A stretch of DNA of 16,589 nucleotides from JBIOUF01 sp044866695 (lineage in GTDB: Bacteria; Actinomycetota; Actinomycetes; Propionibacteriales; Nocardioidaceae): the NCBI GenBank assembly GCA_044866695.1, contig JBIOUF010000279.1, forward strand, positions 1-16,589, in the 5' to 3' direction. The notes beneath the pieces were generated by a model. That model did not search any database and was not told the origin of the DNA. It worked only from the letters and a program-made list of their open reading frames with translations. The position numbers were made by a program, and so were the translations under genes. This document shows, one piece after another, positions 1 to 7,000 of this stretch; the stretch's first letter is position 1, and the number at the start of each line of letters is the position of its first letter.

Positions 1-88
1 CAAGACTGACGGCTCGACCCACCAAGATTGACGGCTCGACCCACCAAGACTGACGGCTCGACCCACCAACACTGACGGCTCGGCCGCT
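1..88. repeat. Tandem repeat array, 22-bp period, four units
   Basis: Four consecutive 22-bp units start at 1, 23, 45 and 67. Each carries the core ACTGACGGCTCG or ATTGACGGCTCG followed by an ACCCACCAA-like linker; the last unit is degenerate (CGGCCGCT end). A weaker fifth unit may follow at 89-110. The core and period are the same as in the right half of the array at 13626-13867. The array runs off the left edge, so its full length, and whether an inverted left half exists, cannot be seen. It ends about 140 bp before the LysR start. No coding function is apparent. Confidence 0.9.
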
Positions 89-228
89 ACGACTGACCGA
101 CCTGGACGGGTCGGCGGGACGGGTGGGGACGTGGCTGGTTCGGGCCCGCAGGTACTGAACCGTGTGCCACCATGACGGCCGGGTCAGGCGCGGCCTGCAC
201 CGACGAGAGGGCCGACGAGAGGGGTCGG

Positions 229-1155
229 GTGGACCGTCGCCAGCTGGAGTACTTCGTGGTCGCCGCCGAGGTCGGCAGCATGACCCGCGCCGCGGCGCGG
301 CTAGGTGTGGCCCAGCCCTCGCTGTCGCACTCCATCTGCGCGCTCGAGCGCGAGGTCGCCACCCCGCTCTTCGAACGCCTCGGCCGGGGGGTACGGCTCA
401 CCGCCGCTGGCGAGGCGCTGGTCGGGCCGGCCCGTGGGGTGCTGCGGGGGTTCGCGCTCGCTGCGGGCGCGGTGGCCGGCGTCTCCGGCACCGGCTTCGG
501 CAGGATCTCGGTCATCGCGAACACGCTGTGGGCGCTGGACCCGCTGGTCCGGCTGCTCGGCGAGCTGCGCCAGCTGCGACCGGCGCTCCAGGTCACCGTC
601 ACCGACCCCGGGACCCGCTCGGAGGTCGTCACCGCGGTCCGCGCCGGGGACGCCGACTTCGGGCTCATCGACGGGACGCCGCCGTCGGGAGCCCTGGCCA
701 GCCAGTTCCTGGTCGACTACGACCTGGTGGCCGTGCTGCCGCCGCACTCGCGGATCGCCGCGGCGAGCGTCGGCATGGGCGCGCTCGCCCGGCTCGGACT
801 GGTGTGCACGCCGCCCGGCACCGCGCTGCGGGCGCTGCTCCACGAGCAGCTCGAGGCCGCCGGCGAGCGCACCGACGTGGCGGTCGAGACCGCTCACCTG
901 GCTACGGTGGGGCCGCTGGTCCTGGCCGGTGCCGGCGCCACCGTGCTGCCGGTGGGGATGGCGGCCGATGCCGCCACGAAGGGCGCCAGGGTCGTGCCGC
1001 TCAGCTCGCCGGTGCGTGCCGCCGTGCACCTGGTCTGGCGGCCCGGCCGGCTGTCCGAGGCCGGTGAGCACCTGCTCGCCCTGGCTCGTGAGCTGCACGC
1101 GCACCCGGCTCGCGAACCCCGCGACAGCCATAGACGTCATCTATCGACGCCCTAG
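229..1155 (+). CDS. LysR-type transcriptional regulator
   Basis: This is a DNA-binding regulator of about 308 residues. The N-terminus (VDRRQLEYFVVAAE, then SMTRAAARLGVAQPSLSHSI) is the classic LysR winged helix-turn-helix, and the rest (about residues 80-295) fits the LysR effector-binding fold (SGTGFGRISV at the domain border). I chose GTG 229 because LysR proteins usually begin a few residues before R-x-L-x-Y-F and because GAGAGG (217-222) lies 6 nt upstream. An in-frame ATG at 172 would add 19 residues of low-complexity sequence. The effector is unknown. The next gene downstream encodes a PHP-domain hydrolase on the same strand, and a T-N11-A palindrome typical of LysR sites overlaps the 3' end of this gene, so the hydrolase is the likely target. 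Control of a locus left of the window is equally possible. Confidence 0.93.
   Translation: MDRRQLEYFVVAAEVGSMTRAAARLGVAQPSLSHSICALEREVATPLFERLGRGVRLTAAGEALVGPARGVLRGFALAAGAVAGVSGTGFGRISVIANTLWALDPLVRLLGELRQLRPALQVTVTDPGTRSEVVTAVRAGDADFGLIDGTPPSGALASQFLVDYDLVAVLPPHSRIAAASVGMGALARLGLVCTPPGTALRALLHEQLEAAGERTDVAVETAHLATVGPLVLAGAGATVLPVGMAADAATKGARVVPLSSPVRAAVHLVWRPGRLSEAGEHLLALARELHAHPAREPRDSHRRHLSTP
1130..1144. promoter_or_regulatory. Candidate LysR-type operator (T-N11-A palindrome)
   Basis: ATAGA-CGTCA-TCTAT is a perfect 5-bp inverted repeat with a 5-bp spacer. It contains T (1131) and A (1143) separated by exactly 11 bases, which is the LysR consensus. It overlaps the last codons of the LysR gene and lies about 85 bp upstream of the likely transcription start of the PHP-domain gene. 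A related pair, TATCGA (1142-1147) and TCGATA (1200-1205), forms a longer-range inverted repeat that could mark the activation half-site near the promoter. The match to the consensus is seen directly; binding is inferred. Confidence 0.5.
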
Positions 1156-1186
1156 AGAACCCGTCTGGGTACCCCGACGAGCGTCG

Positions 1187-1215
1187 TTGAGTACGGCGAT
1201 CGATAACCCTAGTCT
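1187..1215 (+). promoter_or_regulatory. Candidate promoter of the PHP-domain gene
   Basis: TTGAGT (1187-1192) and TAGTCT (1210-1215) are separated by 17 bp and fit the housekeeping actinobacterial pattern TTGAnn-N17-TAnnnT. The predicted start near 1222 gives a leader of about 44 nt before the ATG at 1266. The stretch is locally AT-richer than its surroundings and has the 1130-1144 palindrome upstream. Confidence 0.5.
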
Positions 1216-1265
1216 CTTGCTGATCTATGGTCGGAGTCCATCGACGCGGCGGAGGTGACCAGGCC

Positions 1266-4200
1266 ATGGGCGGCTCCCACGGCCACACCCATGGCCAGGG
1301 CGGCCTCGCCGCCCGGTGCGGCGGCCTGGACCACCACGGCGACGGCTACACCCCCGAGCAGCGCGCCGCCTTGGACCGCGTGCTCGCGTTCAACCGGCGG
1401 ATGGCCGAGGCGGTCGACGCCGGGCTGGACCTCGCCGAGACGACCCGGTTCCTCGACCCCGACCCGCTGCGCTACATGTGGGTCGACGAGGGGCAGGGCA
1501 CCCTCGAGCGGGTGGTCGGCGCGGCCGAGGCGCTGCTCGAACGCGCGCCCCGGCTGCCCGGGCACGAGCGGCGTACGGCGGAGCCGGTCGGCGGCGCGCA
1601 GCACGCGGGCCGGCCCAGCGTGGCCCTCGCCCCGGACGGCACGCGGCTGCTCACCTGGCTGGAGTGGGTCCCCGACACCGGCGACCTGGTCCGGGCGGTG
1701 CTGCTGCCGCCCGGCGCGGCGGTGCGGGACGCGCGGCCCGAGGTGGTGTCGGTCGGCGTGGCCGACGCGTTCCGGCCGACCGCGGTGGTCACCGCCGACG
1801 GGGTGCCCTGGGTGTTCTACGGCTGCCGCCGGGAGGACCGGGTCGACGTGTGGGCCACCTCCTGGCGCGACGACCGGTGGAGCCGGCCGGAGCGGGTCGG
1901 CGACTCCGACCACCCCGCCTTCAACCAGGAGGTCGTCGCCCACGCCGACGGCACGCTCGAGGTGGTCTGGCAGGGCCGGCACAAGGACCGGTTCGGCGTC
2001 TTCTCCCGCACCCACGACGGCTCGGCATGGGGGGCCCGGGTGCTGGTCAGCGCCGGTGTCGAGGCCAACGTGTGGGACCCGACCGTGGCCGGGTTCGCCG
2101 ACGGCGCAGCGGCGTACGCCTGGTCGGAGTACCGCGACGGCGCCTACCGCATCGCGTTCCGGAGACGTGACGCGGCCGGACTCCTCGGCCCCGTGCGCGC
2201 CCTGACGTCCGGCACCGACTACGCGCTGCACCCGCACCTGGCCGTCACCCGCGACCAGCAGCTGTGGTGCGCCTTCGACGTGCTGACGGTGGCCGGCCAC
2301 GGGGGCAGCGGCCCGACCCGGCTGCGTCCCGACGCCGAGGTGGGTGCCGACCCGCTCCATGCCGCGGGCCAGCGCGCCGCCGGGCAGAGCGTGCCGCCCG
2401 AGCTGCTCCCCGAGGTGAGCGCCTCCGTCCGCGTCCTGCGGGTCGAGGACGACGCGGTCCGCGAGGCCCCCGGCCAGGTGGCGCCCGGGCTCAACGTGGT
2501 GCCCTCGGGGCTGCCCCGGCTGGCCGCCACCGACGACGGCGGGCTGCTGCTGGCCTACCGGGTGCACCGCCAGCTCCCGCTGATGACCTACTACTGGGAG
2601 GTCGCGACCCAGGCGCTGGGCCCCGGCGGCTGGCTGCCCCCCTCGACGTACGCCGGGACCGACGGCACCCTGGAGGAGGTCGCGCTCGCGGCCGGACCGG
2701 GAGGGGGCGTGCTGGCCGCCCAGACCGACGCGCGGCTGGAGCGGGCGCTGCGGTGGACCGAGGGGTTCGGCGGCCGGGAGTGCCCCTACCTGCTCGAGCA
2801 CCAGGGTGCCGTGGTGTGGCACGGCGTTCACGGCGTCGGCGCCGTGGTGACCGCCGACGTGCCGGGCGCGGGCCCGGTGCCCGCCGGGGACGCGCTCGGG
2901 CAGGCCACCGCCGTCTCGGCCAGCCGGGACCGGGTCGAGGCGCGGCGCTGGGCCGGCGGAGAGCGCCGGGAGCGGTACGTCGCCCAGGTCGGCAGCCGGG
3001 ACCTCACTCTGTACTGGGGGGACCTGCACCGGCACTCGCTGGTCAGCCGCTGCACGGCGGGCGACGAGCCGTCGCTGGAGGACTTCTACCGCTACGCCTG
3101 GGACGTCTGCGAGTACGACTTCTGGGCCGTGACCGACCACTCGGAGAACTCCAGCGCCTTCCAGTGGTGGTCGATCCAGAAGATCGCCGACCTGCTGCAC
3201 GTCCCGGACCGGTTCGTGCCGCTGTACGGCTTCGAGTGGACCTCGGCCGACACCGGCCACCAGAACGTCATCTACGGCGACGTCGCGCGCGGGGCGCCGA
3301 TCTACTCGGCCTTCGCCCAGGGCACCACCGAGCCGGAGGGGCTGTGGCGCCGGCTCGCCGCGCACCCCGACTTCCCGGCGGTCACCATCCCGCACCACCC
3401 CGGGTCGGCGATGGTGCACAACGACTGGGACTACCACGACCCGCGGTTCTCCCGGCTTGTCGAGGTGTTCCAGGCCTGCCGCGGCAGCTACGAGGCGGAC
3501 GGCTGCTTCCGGCAGTACTCCGACGGCACCCGCCTCGGCACGTTCACCCTCGACGGGCTGCGCCGGGGCCACCGCTTCGGGCTGATCGCCTCCTCCGACC
3601 ACGGCCACGGCGCCAGCTACGTCGGCGCGTTCGCCCGGACGCTGACCCGGGCCGACGTGTTCGAGGCGCTGTACGAGCGCCGCACCTTCGCCGCCACCAC
3701 CCGCGACGTCGTGGTCGACCTCCGCATGGGAGAGGTGTTCATGGGCGAGGAGGCGCCGCCCGGGACGCCACGCTCGTTCACCGTTCACGCCGAGGGGTAC
3801 GCCGAGCTGGCCCGCGTCGACATCGTCCGCGACGGCGAGTTCGTCCACAGCCTGCAGCCGAACCTCGGTCTCCCCGGCGGCTGGGTGCGGGTCCCGCTCC
3901 GCGTCGAGTGGGGGCGGGCGGAGGGGACCACCGAATGGGCCGGCGTGCTGCGCCTCTCCGGGGGGGCGCGGGTGCTGCGCACGCCGTACTGGAGCCCCGA
4001 GATCGTCGCGGTCGACCACACCACCGTGGCCTGGCAGGCGACCACGCACAGCTTCGGGGAGCCCTACGGCTCCCAGCGCGGCGGCGTCGAGGTCACCCTG
4101 ATCGGACCTCCCGACGGCGTGGCGGGCGTCACGGTGGGGGCGCGCCGGGCGTCGCGCACGCTGGCGGCGCTGCTGGACCCCGGCGGCCACGACGTTCCGG

Positions 4201-4382
4201 GCGGGCCCGGGCGGCTCCGGCTCCAGCCGGGCACCGGCGGCCTCACCGGCCTCGGCACCCGGACCGCGGACGTCGCGTGGACCGACGCCGACACCCGGCC
4301 GCGGTTCTACTACGCGCGGGTCGTCCAGGTGGACGGCGAGATGGCCTGGTCCTCACCGATCTGGGCGAGCGACCCGGCCTGA
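1266..4382 (+). CDS. Beta-propeller-like/PHP-domain metal-dependent hydrolase (DUF3604 type)
   Basis: This encodes 1038 residues. A His-rich N-terminus (GGSHGHTHG) is followed, at about residues 100-560, by repeated motifs of the form alternating strand, Asp-Gly, W/Y that suggest a sialidase-like beta-propeller. From about 578 comes a PHP-like module with expected metal ligands: H588-x-H590 in DLHRHS, D624-H625 in VTDHSEN, H710-H711 in IPHHPG, and D778-H779-x-H781 in SSDHGHG. This arrangement matches DUF3604 proteins, which belong to the PHP phosphoesterase/amidohydrolase-like superfamily and whose substrates are mostly unknown. No signal peptide is evident, so it is probably cytoplasmic. I chose ATG 1266 because GGAGGTGA (1251-1258) lies 7 nt upstream; an ATG at 1227 has no ribosome site. 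The LysR gene just upstream is its likely regulator. Family assignment of the C-terminal half is strong, the propeller is inferred from pattern only, and the reaction is unknown. Confidence 0.88.
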   Translation: MGGSHGHTHGQGGLAARCGGLDHHGDGYTPEQRAALDRVLAFNRRMAEAVDAGLDLAETTRFLDPDPLRYMWVDEGQGTLERVVGAAEALLERAPRLPGHERRTAEPVGGAQHAGRPSVALAPDGTRLLTWLEWVPDTGDLVRAVLLPPGAAVRDARPEVVSVGVADAFRPTAVVTADGVPWVFYGCRREDRVDVWATSWRDDRWSRPERVGDSDHPAFNQEVVAHADGTLEVVWQGRHKDRFGVFSRTHDGSAWGARVLVSAGVEANVWDPTVAGFADGAAAYAWSEYRDGAYRIAFRRRDAAGLLGPVRALTSGTDYALHPHLAVTRDQQLWCAFDVLTVAGHGGSGPTRLRPDAEVGADPLHAAGQRAAGQSVPPELLPEVSASVRVLRVEDDAVREAPGQVAPGLNVVPSGLPRLAATDDGGLLLAYRVHRQLPLMTYYWEVATQALGPGGWLPPSTYAGTDGTLEEVALAAGPGGGVLAAQTDARLERALRWTEGFGGRECPYLLEHQGAVVWHGVHGVGAVVTADVPGAGPVPAGDALGQATAVSASRDRVEARRWAGGERRERYVAQVGSRDLTLYWGDLHRHSLVSRCTAGDEPSLEDFYRYAWDVCEYDFWAVTDHSENSSAFQWWSIQKIADLLHVPDRFVPLYGFEWTSADTGHQNVIYGDVARGAPIYSAFAQGTTEPEGLWRRLAAHPDFPAVTIPHHPGSAMVHNDWDYHDPRFSRLVEVFQACRGSYEADGCFRQYSDGTRLGTFTLDGLRRGHRFGLIASSDHGHGASYVGAFARTLTRADVFEALYERRTFAATTRDVVVDLRMGEVFMGEEAPPGTPRSFTVHAEGYAELARVDIVRDGEFVHSLQPNLGLPGGWVRVPLRVEWGRAEGTTEWAGVLRLSGGARVLRTPYWSPEIVAVDHTTVAWQATTHSFGEPYGSQRGGVEVTLIGPPDGVAGVTVGARRASRTLAALLDPGGHDVPGGPGRLRLQPGTGGLTGLGTRTADVAWTDADTRPRFYYARVVQVDGEMAWSSPIWASDPA

Positions 4383-4541
4383 CCCCGCCGGGCCGGGGCC
4401 GGGCCGGCGAGGACGGCGGCCACCCGCGCCGATTGCCAACAAACCGGGCAATCCGCCGTTCTCCGACGTATCCCATTGCTCCCGTCTACGCTCCTGCCTG
4501 CACCGGTTCCCCCGCCGGGGCTGGCATAAGGAGCGTCCGCA
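4383..4541. promoter_or_regulatory. Intergenic region with GC hairpins before the VWA gene
   Basis: Directly after the PHP gene stop, CCCCG (4383-4387) and CGGGG (4394-4398) can form a short GC stem that might help termination, but no T-tract follows. Further on, GATTGCC (4431-4437) and GGCAATC (4447-4453) make a 7-bp inverted repeat with a 9-nt loop, enclosed by ACGGCGG (4413-4419) and CCGCCGT (4453-4459). TACGCT (4487-4492) could be a -10 box but has no clear -35. The nested hairpin may be an operator or a leader structure. No gene is seen here. Confidence 0.35.
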
Positions 4542-6254
4542 GTGAGTGACACCCCCCGCACCTACCGACACCGCGCGGCACCGTCGCAGCCTCGCCGGCC
4601 GTCCCGCCTGGTGCTCGCCCTGCTGCTCGCCGGCGCGGTGCTGGTGGCCGCCGGCGTGGTGGTCGCGGTCAGGCTCGCCTCGGGCCCCGCCGAGGACTCC
4701 ACGGCCGCGGCGGAGGCCGGCTCCTGCACGTCGGCGCCGGCGCTGCTGGTGGCCGCGACGCCCGAGCTCGCCCCGGTCGTCTCCGACGTGGCGACGCAGG
4801 TCACCGACGACCAGGACTGCCCCGCGGTGGAGGTCACCCCGGCGGAGTCGGCGGCGGTCGAAGCCGCGGTGGCAAGCGCCGCCGGTTCGGAGGCCGGTTC
4901 GGGCGGCGAGCTCCCCGACGTGTGGCTCCCGGACTCCTCCCTGTGGCTCACCGCCACCGAGGGCACGCGGGACGAGGCGGCGTCGGCGACGTCGGTCGCC
5001 TCCAGCCCGTTGGTCTTCGCGGTCGGCGAGGAGACCGCCCGCGCGCTCTCCGAGGACTCTCGCCCCGAGGTCGCCGACCTGGTCCGCGCCGCCGTCGGCG
5101 GGACCGCGCTGACCTTGAAGGTGTCGTCGGAGAAGCAGGCGCCGGAGCGGGTCGGCGCGGTGGCCTCGCTGTACGACGCCGTACAGGGCACCGCCGACGC
5201 CAGGGCGGCGATGACCGGCCTGCTACGCAGCGTCGAGCTCACCGGCGGCACGCCCAGCGAGCAGCTGGCCGGTCTCCCGGACCAGGAGGGCACCGCGGTC
5301 GCCGTGTCGGAGCAGGCGATGGTGACCGCCAACAGCGAGGACGGCCTCGGCCTGGTCGGCATCTACCCGCACACGGTCGCTCTGGACTACCCGTACGCCG
5401 TCCTCACCGACGCTCCCGACGCCACGGCGGTGGCCGACGAGCTGCTGGAGCGGCTGCGCAGCCCCGAGGGCCAGGCGGCGCTGCAGGAGGCTGGGTTCCG
5501 AGACGCGAACGGCGCGGCCGGCGTGGACGCCGTCGAGCAGGCCGGCGTGGACAGCACGACCGTCACCCCCGCCCCGATGCAGCCGGCGAACCTGGCCATG
5601 GCCGAGCAGGCCATGGCCCTGGTGCAGCGCGAGTCGCGGCTGCTCGCGGTGCTCGACGTGTCCGGCTCGATGGGCTGGGGCCTGGGCGGCCGCAACGCCC
5701 CGGGCCCCTCGCGGATCGCGATCGCGCGGGGGGCGGCGGCCGACGGGCTGGCGCTCTACCCGGACACCACCAAGCTCGGCCTGTGGACGTTCCCGCGGGT
5801 GGCCGACACGCCGCGGACGCACCGGCGCGTGGTGCCGGTCGCCCTGCTCTCCGCCGAGGGGCGCCGGCAGTCCCTGGCCGCCGCGCTGTCGGACCTGCGG
5901 GAGGTGCCCCGCGGCGGCACGCCGTTGTACGCCACGACGCTCGCGGCCGTCCGGAAGATGCGGGGCTCATGGGACCCGAGCCGGGTCAACGCGGTCGTCG
6001 TCCTCTCCGACGGCAAGGACACCGAGGGCGGCGTCTCGCTGTCCTCGCTGGTCTCCACGCTGCGGTCCTACCGCGACTCCGACCGGCCGGTCCCGGTCGT
6101 GACCATCGGCTTCGGCCCGGACCGCGACGGGCAGTCCCTGGCCGCCATCGCCGAGGCGTCCGGGGGCGCCTACTACCCCGCGGCGAGCGCCAAGGACATC
6201 CGCAAGGTGTTCCTCGACGCCCTCGGCCAGCGCACCTGCCGCCCCAACTGCTGA
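4542..6254 (+). CDS. Membrane-anchored solute-binding-like/VWA-domain protein
   Basis: This encodes 570 residues starting at GTG 4542, with AAGGAG (4528-4533) 8 nt upstream. A basic N-terminus precedes one hydrophobic segment at about 22-46 (LVLALLLAGAVLVAAGVVVAV), a signal anchor that puts the rest outside the membrane. Residues about 60-340 resemble type-2 periplasmic solute-binding domains (LLVAATPELAPVV near the start, LPDVWLPDSSLW, YPYAVLTD). Residues about 365-560 are a von Willebrand A domain with a complete MIDAS: D372-V-S374-G-S376 (DVSGSM), T460 (GGTPLY) and D490 (LSDGKD). Many actinobacteria encode proteins with this same domain order; their ligand and function are not established as far as I know. 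The intact MIDAS predicts divalent-cation-dependent protein binding. Two Cys near the C-terminus (RTCRPNC) could form a disulfide. There is no co-directional partner close by, so it is probably monocistronic. Confidence 0.88.
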   Translation: MSDTPRTYRHRAAPSQPRRPSRLVLALLLAGAVLVAAGVVVAVRLASGPAEDSTAAAEAGSCTSAPALLVAATPELAPVVSDVATQVTDDQDCPAVEVTPAESAAVEAAVASAAGSEAGSGGELPDVWLPDSSLWLTATEGTRDEAASATSVASSPLVFAVGEETARALSEDSRPEVADLVRAAVGGTALTLKVSSEKQAPERVGAVASLYDAVQGTADARAAMTGLLRSVELTGGTPSEQLAGLPDQEGTAVAVSEQAMVTANSEDGLGLVGIYPHTVALDYPYAVLTDAPDATAVADELLERLRSPEGQAALQEAGFRDANGAAGVDAVEQAGVDSTTVTPAPMQPANLAMAEQAMALVQRESRLLAVLDVSGSMGWGLGGRNAPGPSRIAIARGAAADGLALYPDTTKLGLWTFPRVADTPRTHRRVVPVALLSAEGRRQSLAAALSDLREVPRGGTPLYATTLAAVRKMRGSWDPSRVNAVVVLSDGKDTEGGVSLSSLVSTLRSYRDSDRPVPVVTIGFGPDRDGQSLAAIAEASGGAYYPAASAKDIRKVFLDALGQRTCRPNC

Positions 6255-6287
6255 GCCGCGCGCTCACCCCCGACCACAGAGCCTCCC

Positions 6288-6308
6288 GGCCCGGCTGCCT
6301 CCCGGGCC
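6288..6308 (+). terminator. Possible terminator hairpin after the VWA gene
   Basis: GGCCCGG (6288-6294) and CCGGGCC (6302-6308) form a 7-bp GC stem with a 7-nt loop, 33 nt after the stop codon of the VWA gene. No U-tract follows, which is common for actinobacterial terminators but keeps this call weak. Confidence 0.3.
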
Positions 6309-6407
6309 CACCCGACTACGAGCCTCCCGCGCCGGCCCGACTGCCCCCGGGACACACCCGACTGGCCCCCGGGACACACCCGACTACGAGCCTCCCGCGC
6401 CGGCCCG
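6309..6407. repeat. Short direct repeats (31 bp twice; nested 22-bp-spaced repeat)
   Basis: An identical 31-bp sequence starting CACCCGACTACGAGCCTC occurs at 6309-6339 and 6377-6407. Between the copies, CCCCCGGGACACACCCGACT occurs at 6344-6363 and 6366-6385, 22 bp apart. The second short copy overlaps the second long copy through CACCCGACT, so the segment looks like a mosaic of local duplications. The first 176 bp of this gene-free stretch (6255-6430) hold only these repeats and the hairpin at 6288-6308. Confidence 0.8.
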
Positions 6408-6430
6408 GCCGCGCTCCCGCGCCGGCCTGC

Positions 6431-6513
6431 TTGTGGCCGATGCCCGCACGAGTGCCCGCTTGTGGCCCGAGACCGCGCCGACACGCCGACGGCGGATGTA
6501 GGCATCGGCCACA
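6431..6513 (+). repeat. 83-bp palindromic intergenic element, copy 1
   Basis: The element is bounded by a perfect 13-bp inverted repeat, TGTGGCCGATGCC (6432-6444) and GGCATCGGCCACA (6501-6513). Aligned by hand without gaps to the reverse complement of 7529-7611, it matches at about 67 of 83 positions, so the two are copies of one element. A second TTGTGGCC motif lies inside (6460-6467). It ends 18 bp before the first ArsR operator. It could be a miniature mobile or REP-like element or a structured RNA; no open frame seems meaningful. Confidence 0.8.
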
Positions 6514-6531
6514 CAGCTGGAGGTCACTTTC

Positions 6532-6547
6532 TCAACCAAAGGGTTGA
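6532..6547. promoter_or_regulatory. ArsR-type operator 1
   Basis: TCAACC-AAAG-GGTTGA is a perfect 6-bp inverted repeat with a 4-bp centre. The same 6-4-6 palindrome recurs 46 bp downstream at 6578-6593. Operators of this TCAACC/GGTTGA form are, from memory, typical upstream of ArsR genes paired with SRPBCC genes. This implies autorepression of the operon beginning at 6608. Confidence 0.75.
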
Positions 6548-6577
6548 ATACATGGGGCCCGACGTGCTTCACTGTAC

Positions 6578-6593
6578 TCAACCGAATGGTTGA
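6578..6593. promoter_or_regulatory. ArsR-type operator 2
   Basis: TCAACC-GAAT-GGTTGA has the same arms as operator 1 and a different 4-bp centre. It ends 14 bp before the arsR GTG and abuts the ribosome site AAGGAG (6596-6601), so bound repressor would cover the promoter or transcription start. The promoter is presumably between or over the two sites, but I cannot pick convincing -35 and -10 boxes. Confidence 0.75.
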
Positions 6594-6607
6594 ACAAGGA
6601 GCTCGCC

Positions 6608-7000
6608 GTGGCAGACCCGCTGGACCGCGCGTTCGCCGCCCTCGCGGACCCGACCCGCCGCGACCTGGTCGCCCGGCTCGCCGTGGGAGACGCCACCGTG
6701 GGCGAGCTGGCGGCGCCGTACGCCGTCAGCCTGCAGGCAGTCTCCAAGCACCTGAAGGTGCTCGAGGAGGCCGGCCTGGTCAGCCGCACCCGCGACGCCC
6801 AGCGTCGGCCGGTGCACCTGGAGGCGCAGGTGTTCGACCTGATGACCGCGTGGATCGAGCGGTATCGGCGCCGCGCCGAGGAGCGCTACCGCCGCCTCGA
6901 CGCGGTGCTGGCCGCCATGGGCTCGCAGGACGACCACTCGGGACCCCAGGTAGAGGACCACAGCGGGCAGATCGCCCCCGAGGAAGGAGCAGCGTCATGA
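6608..7000 (+). CDS. ArsR-family transcriptional regulator
   Basis: This encodes 130 residues with a winged helix-turn-helix covering about residues 5-85: ALADPTRRDLVARL, then VGELAAPYAVSLQAVSKHLKVLEEAGLVSRTRDAQRRPVHL. There is no cysteine in the protein, so it cannot be a thiol-based metal sensor of the classic ArsR/SmtB kind; it belongs to the subgroup paired with SRPBCC proteins. GTG 6608 is chosen because AAGGAG (6596-6601) lies 6 nt upstream; a TTG at 6590 sits inside operator 2. The stop overlaps the next start as ATGA (6997-7000), indicating translational coupling. The C-terminal tail after about residue 100 (QDDHSGPQVEDHSGQ) is polar and probably disordered. Two palindromes upstream suggest negative autoregulation. 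The signal sensed is unknown. Confidence 0.93.
   Translation: MADPLDRAFAALADPTRRDLVARLAVGDATVGELAAPYAVSLQAVSKHLKVLEEAGLVSRTRDAQRRPVHLEAQVFDLMTAWIERYRRRAEERYRRLDAVLAAMGSQDDHSGPQVEDHSGQIAPEEGAAS

Noticed and set aside
172..228. Earlier ATG start for the LysR gene
   Set aside because: The extra 19 residues are not LysR-like, and GTG 229 has a ribosome site and the canonical N-terminus.
1227..1265. Earlier ATG start for the PHP-domain gene
   Set aside because: There is no ribosome site, and it lies close to the predicted transcription start; ATG 1266 has GGAGGTGA at the right distance.
1209..4190. 993-codon open frame on the minus strand
   Set aside because: It lies opposite the PHP-domain gene, is rich in Arg, Gly, Pro and Ala without any family motif, and is a by-product of high GC at third positions.
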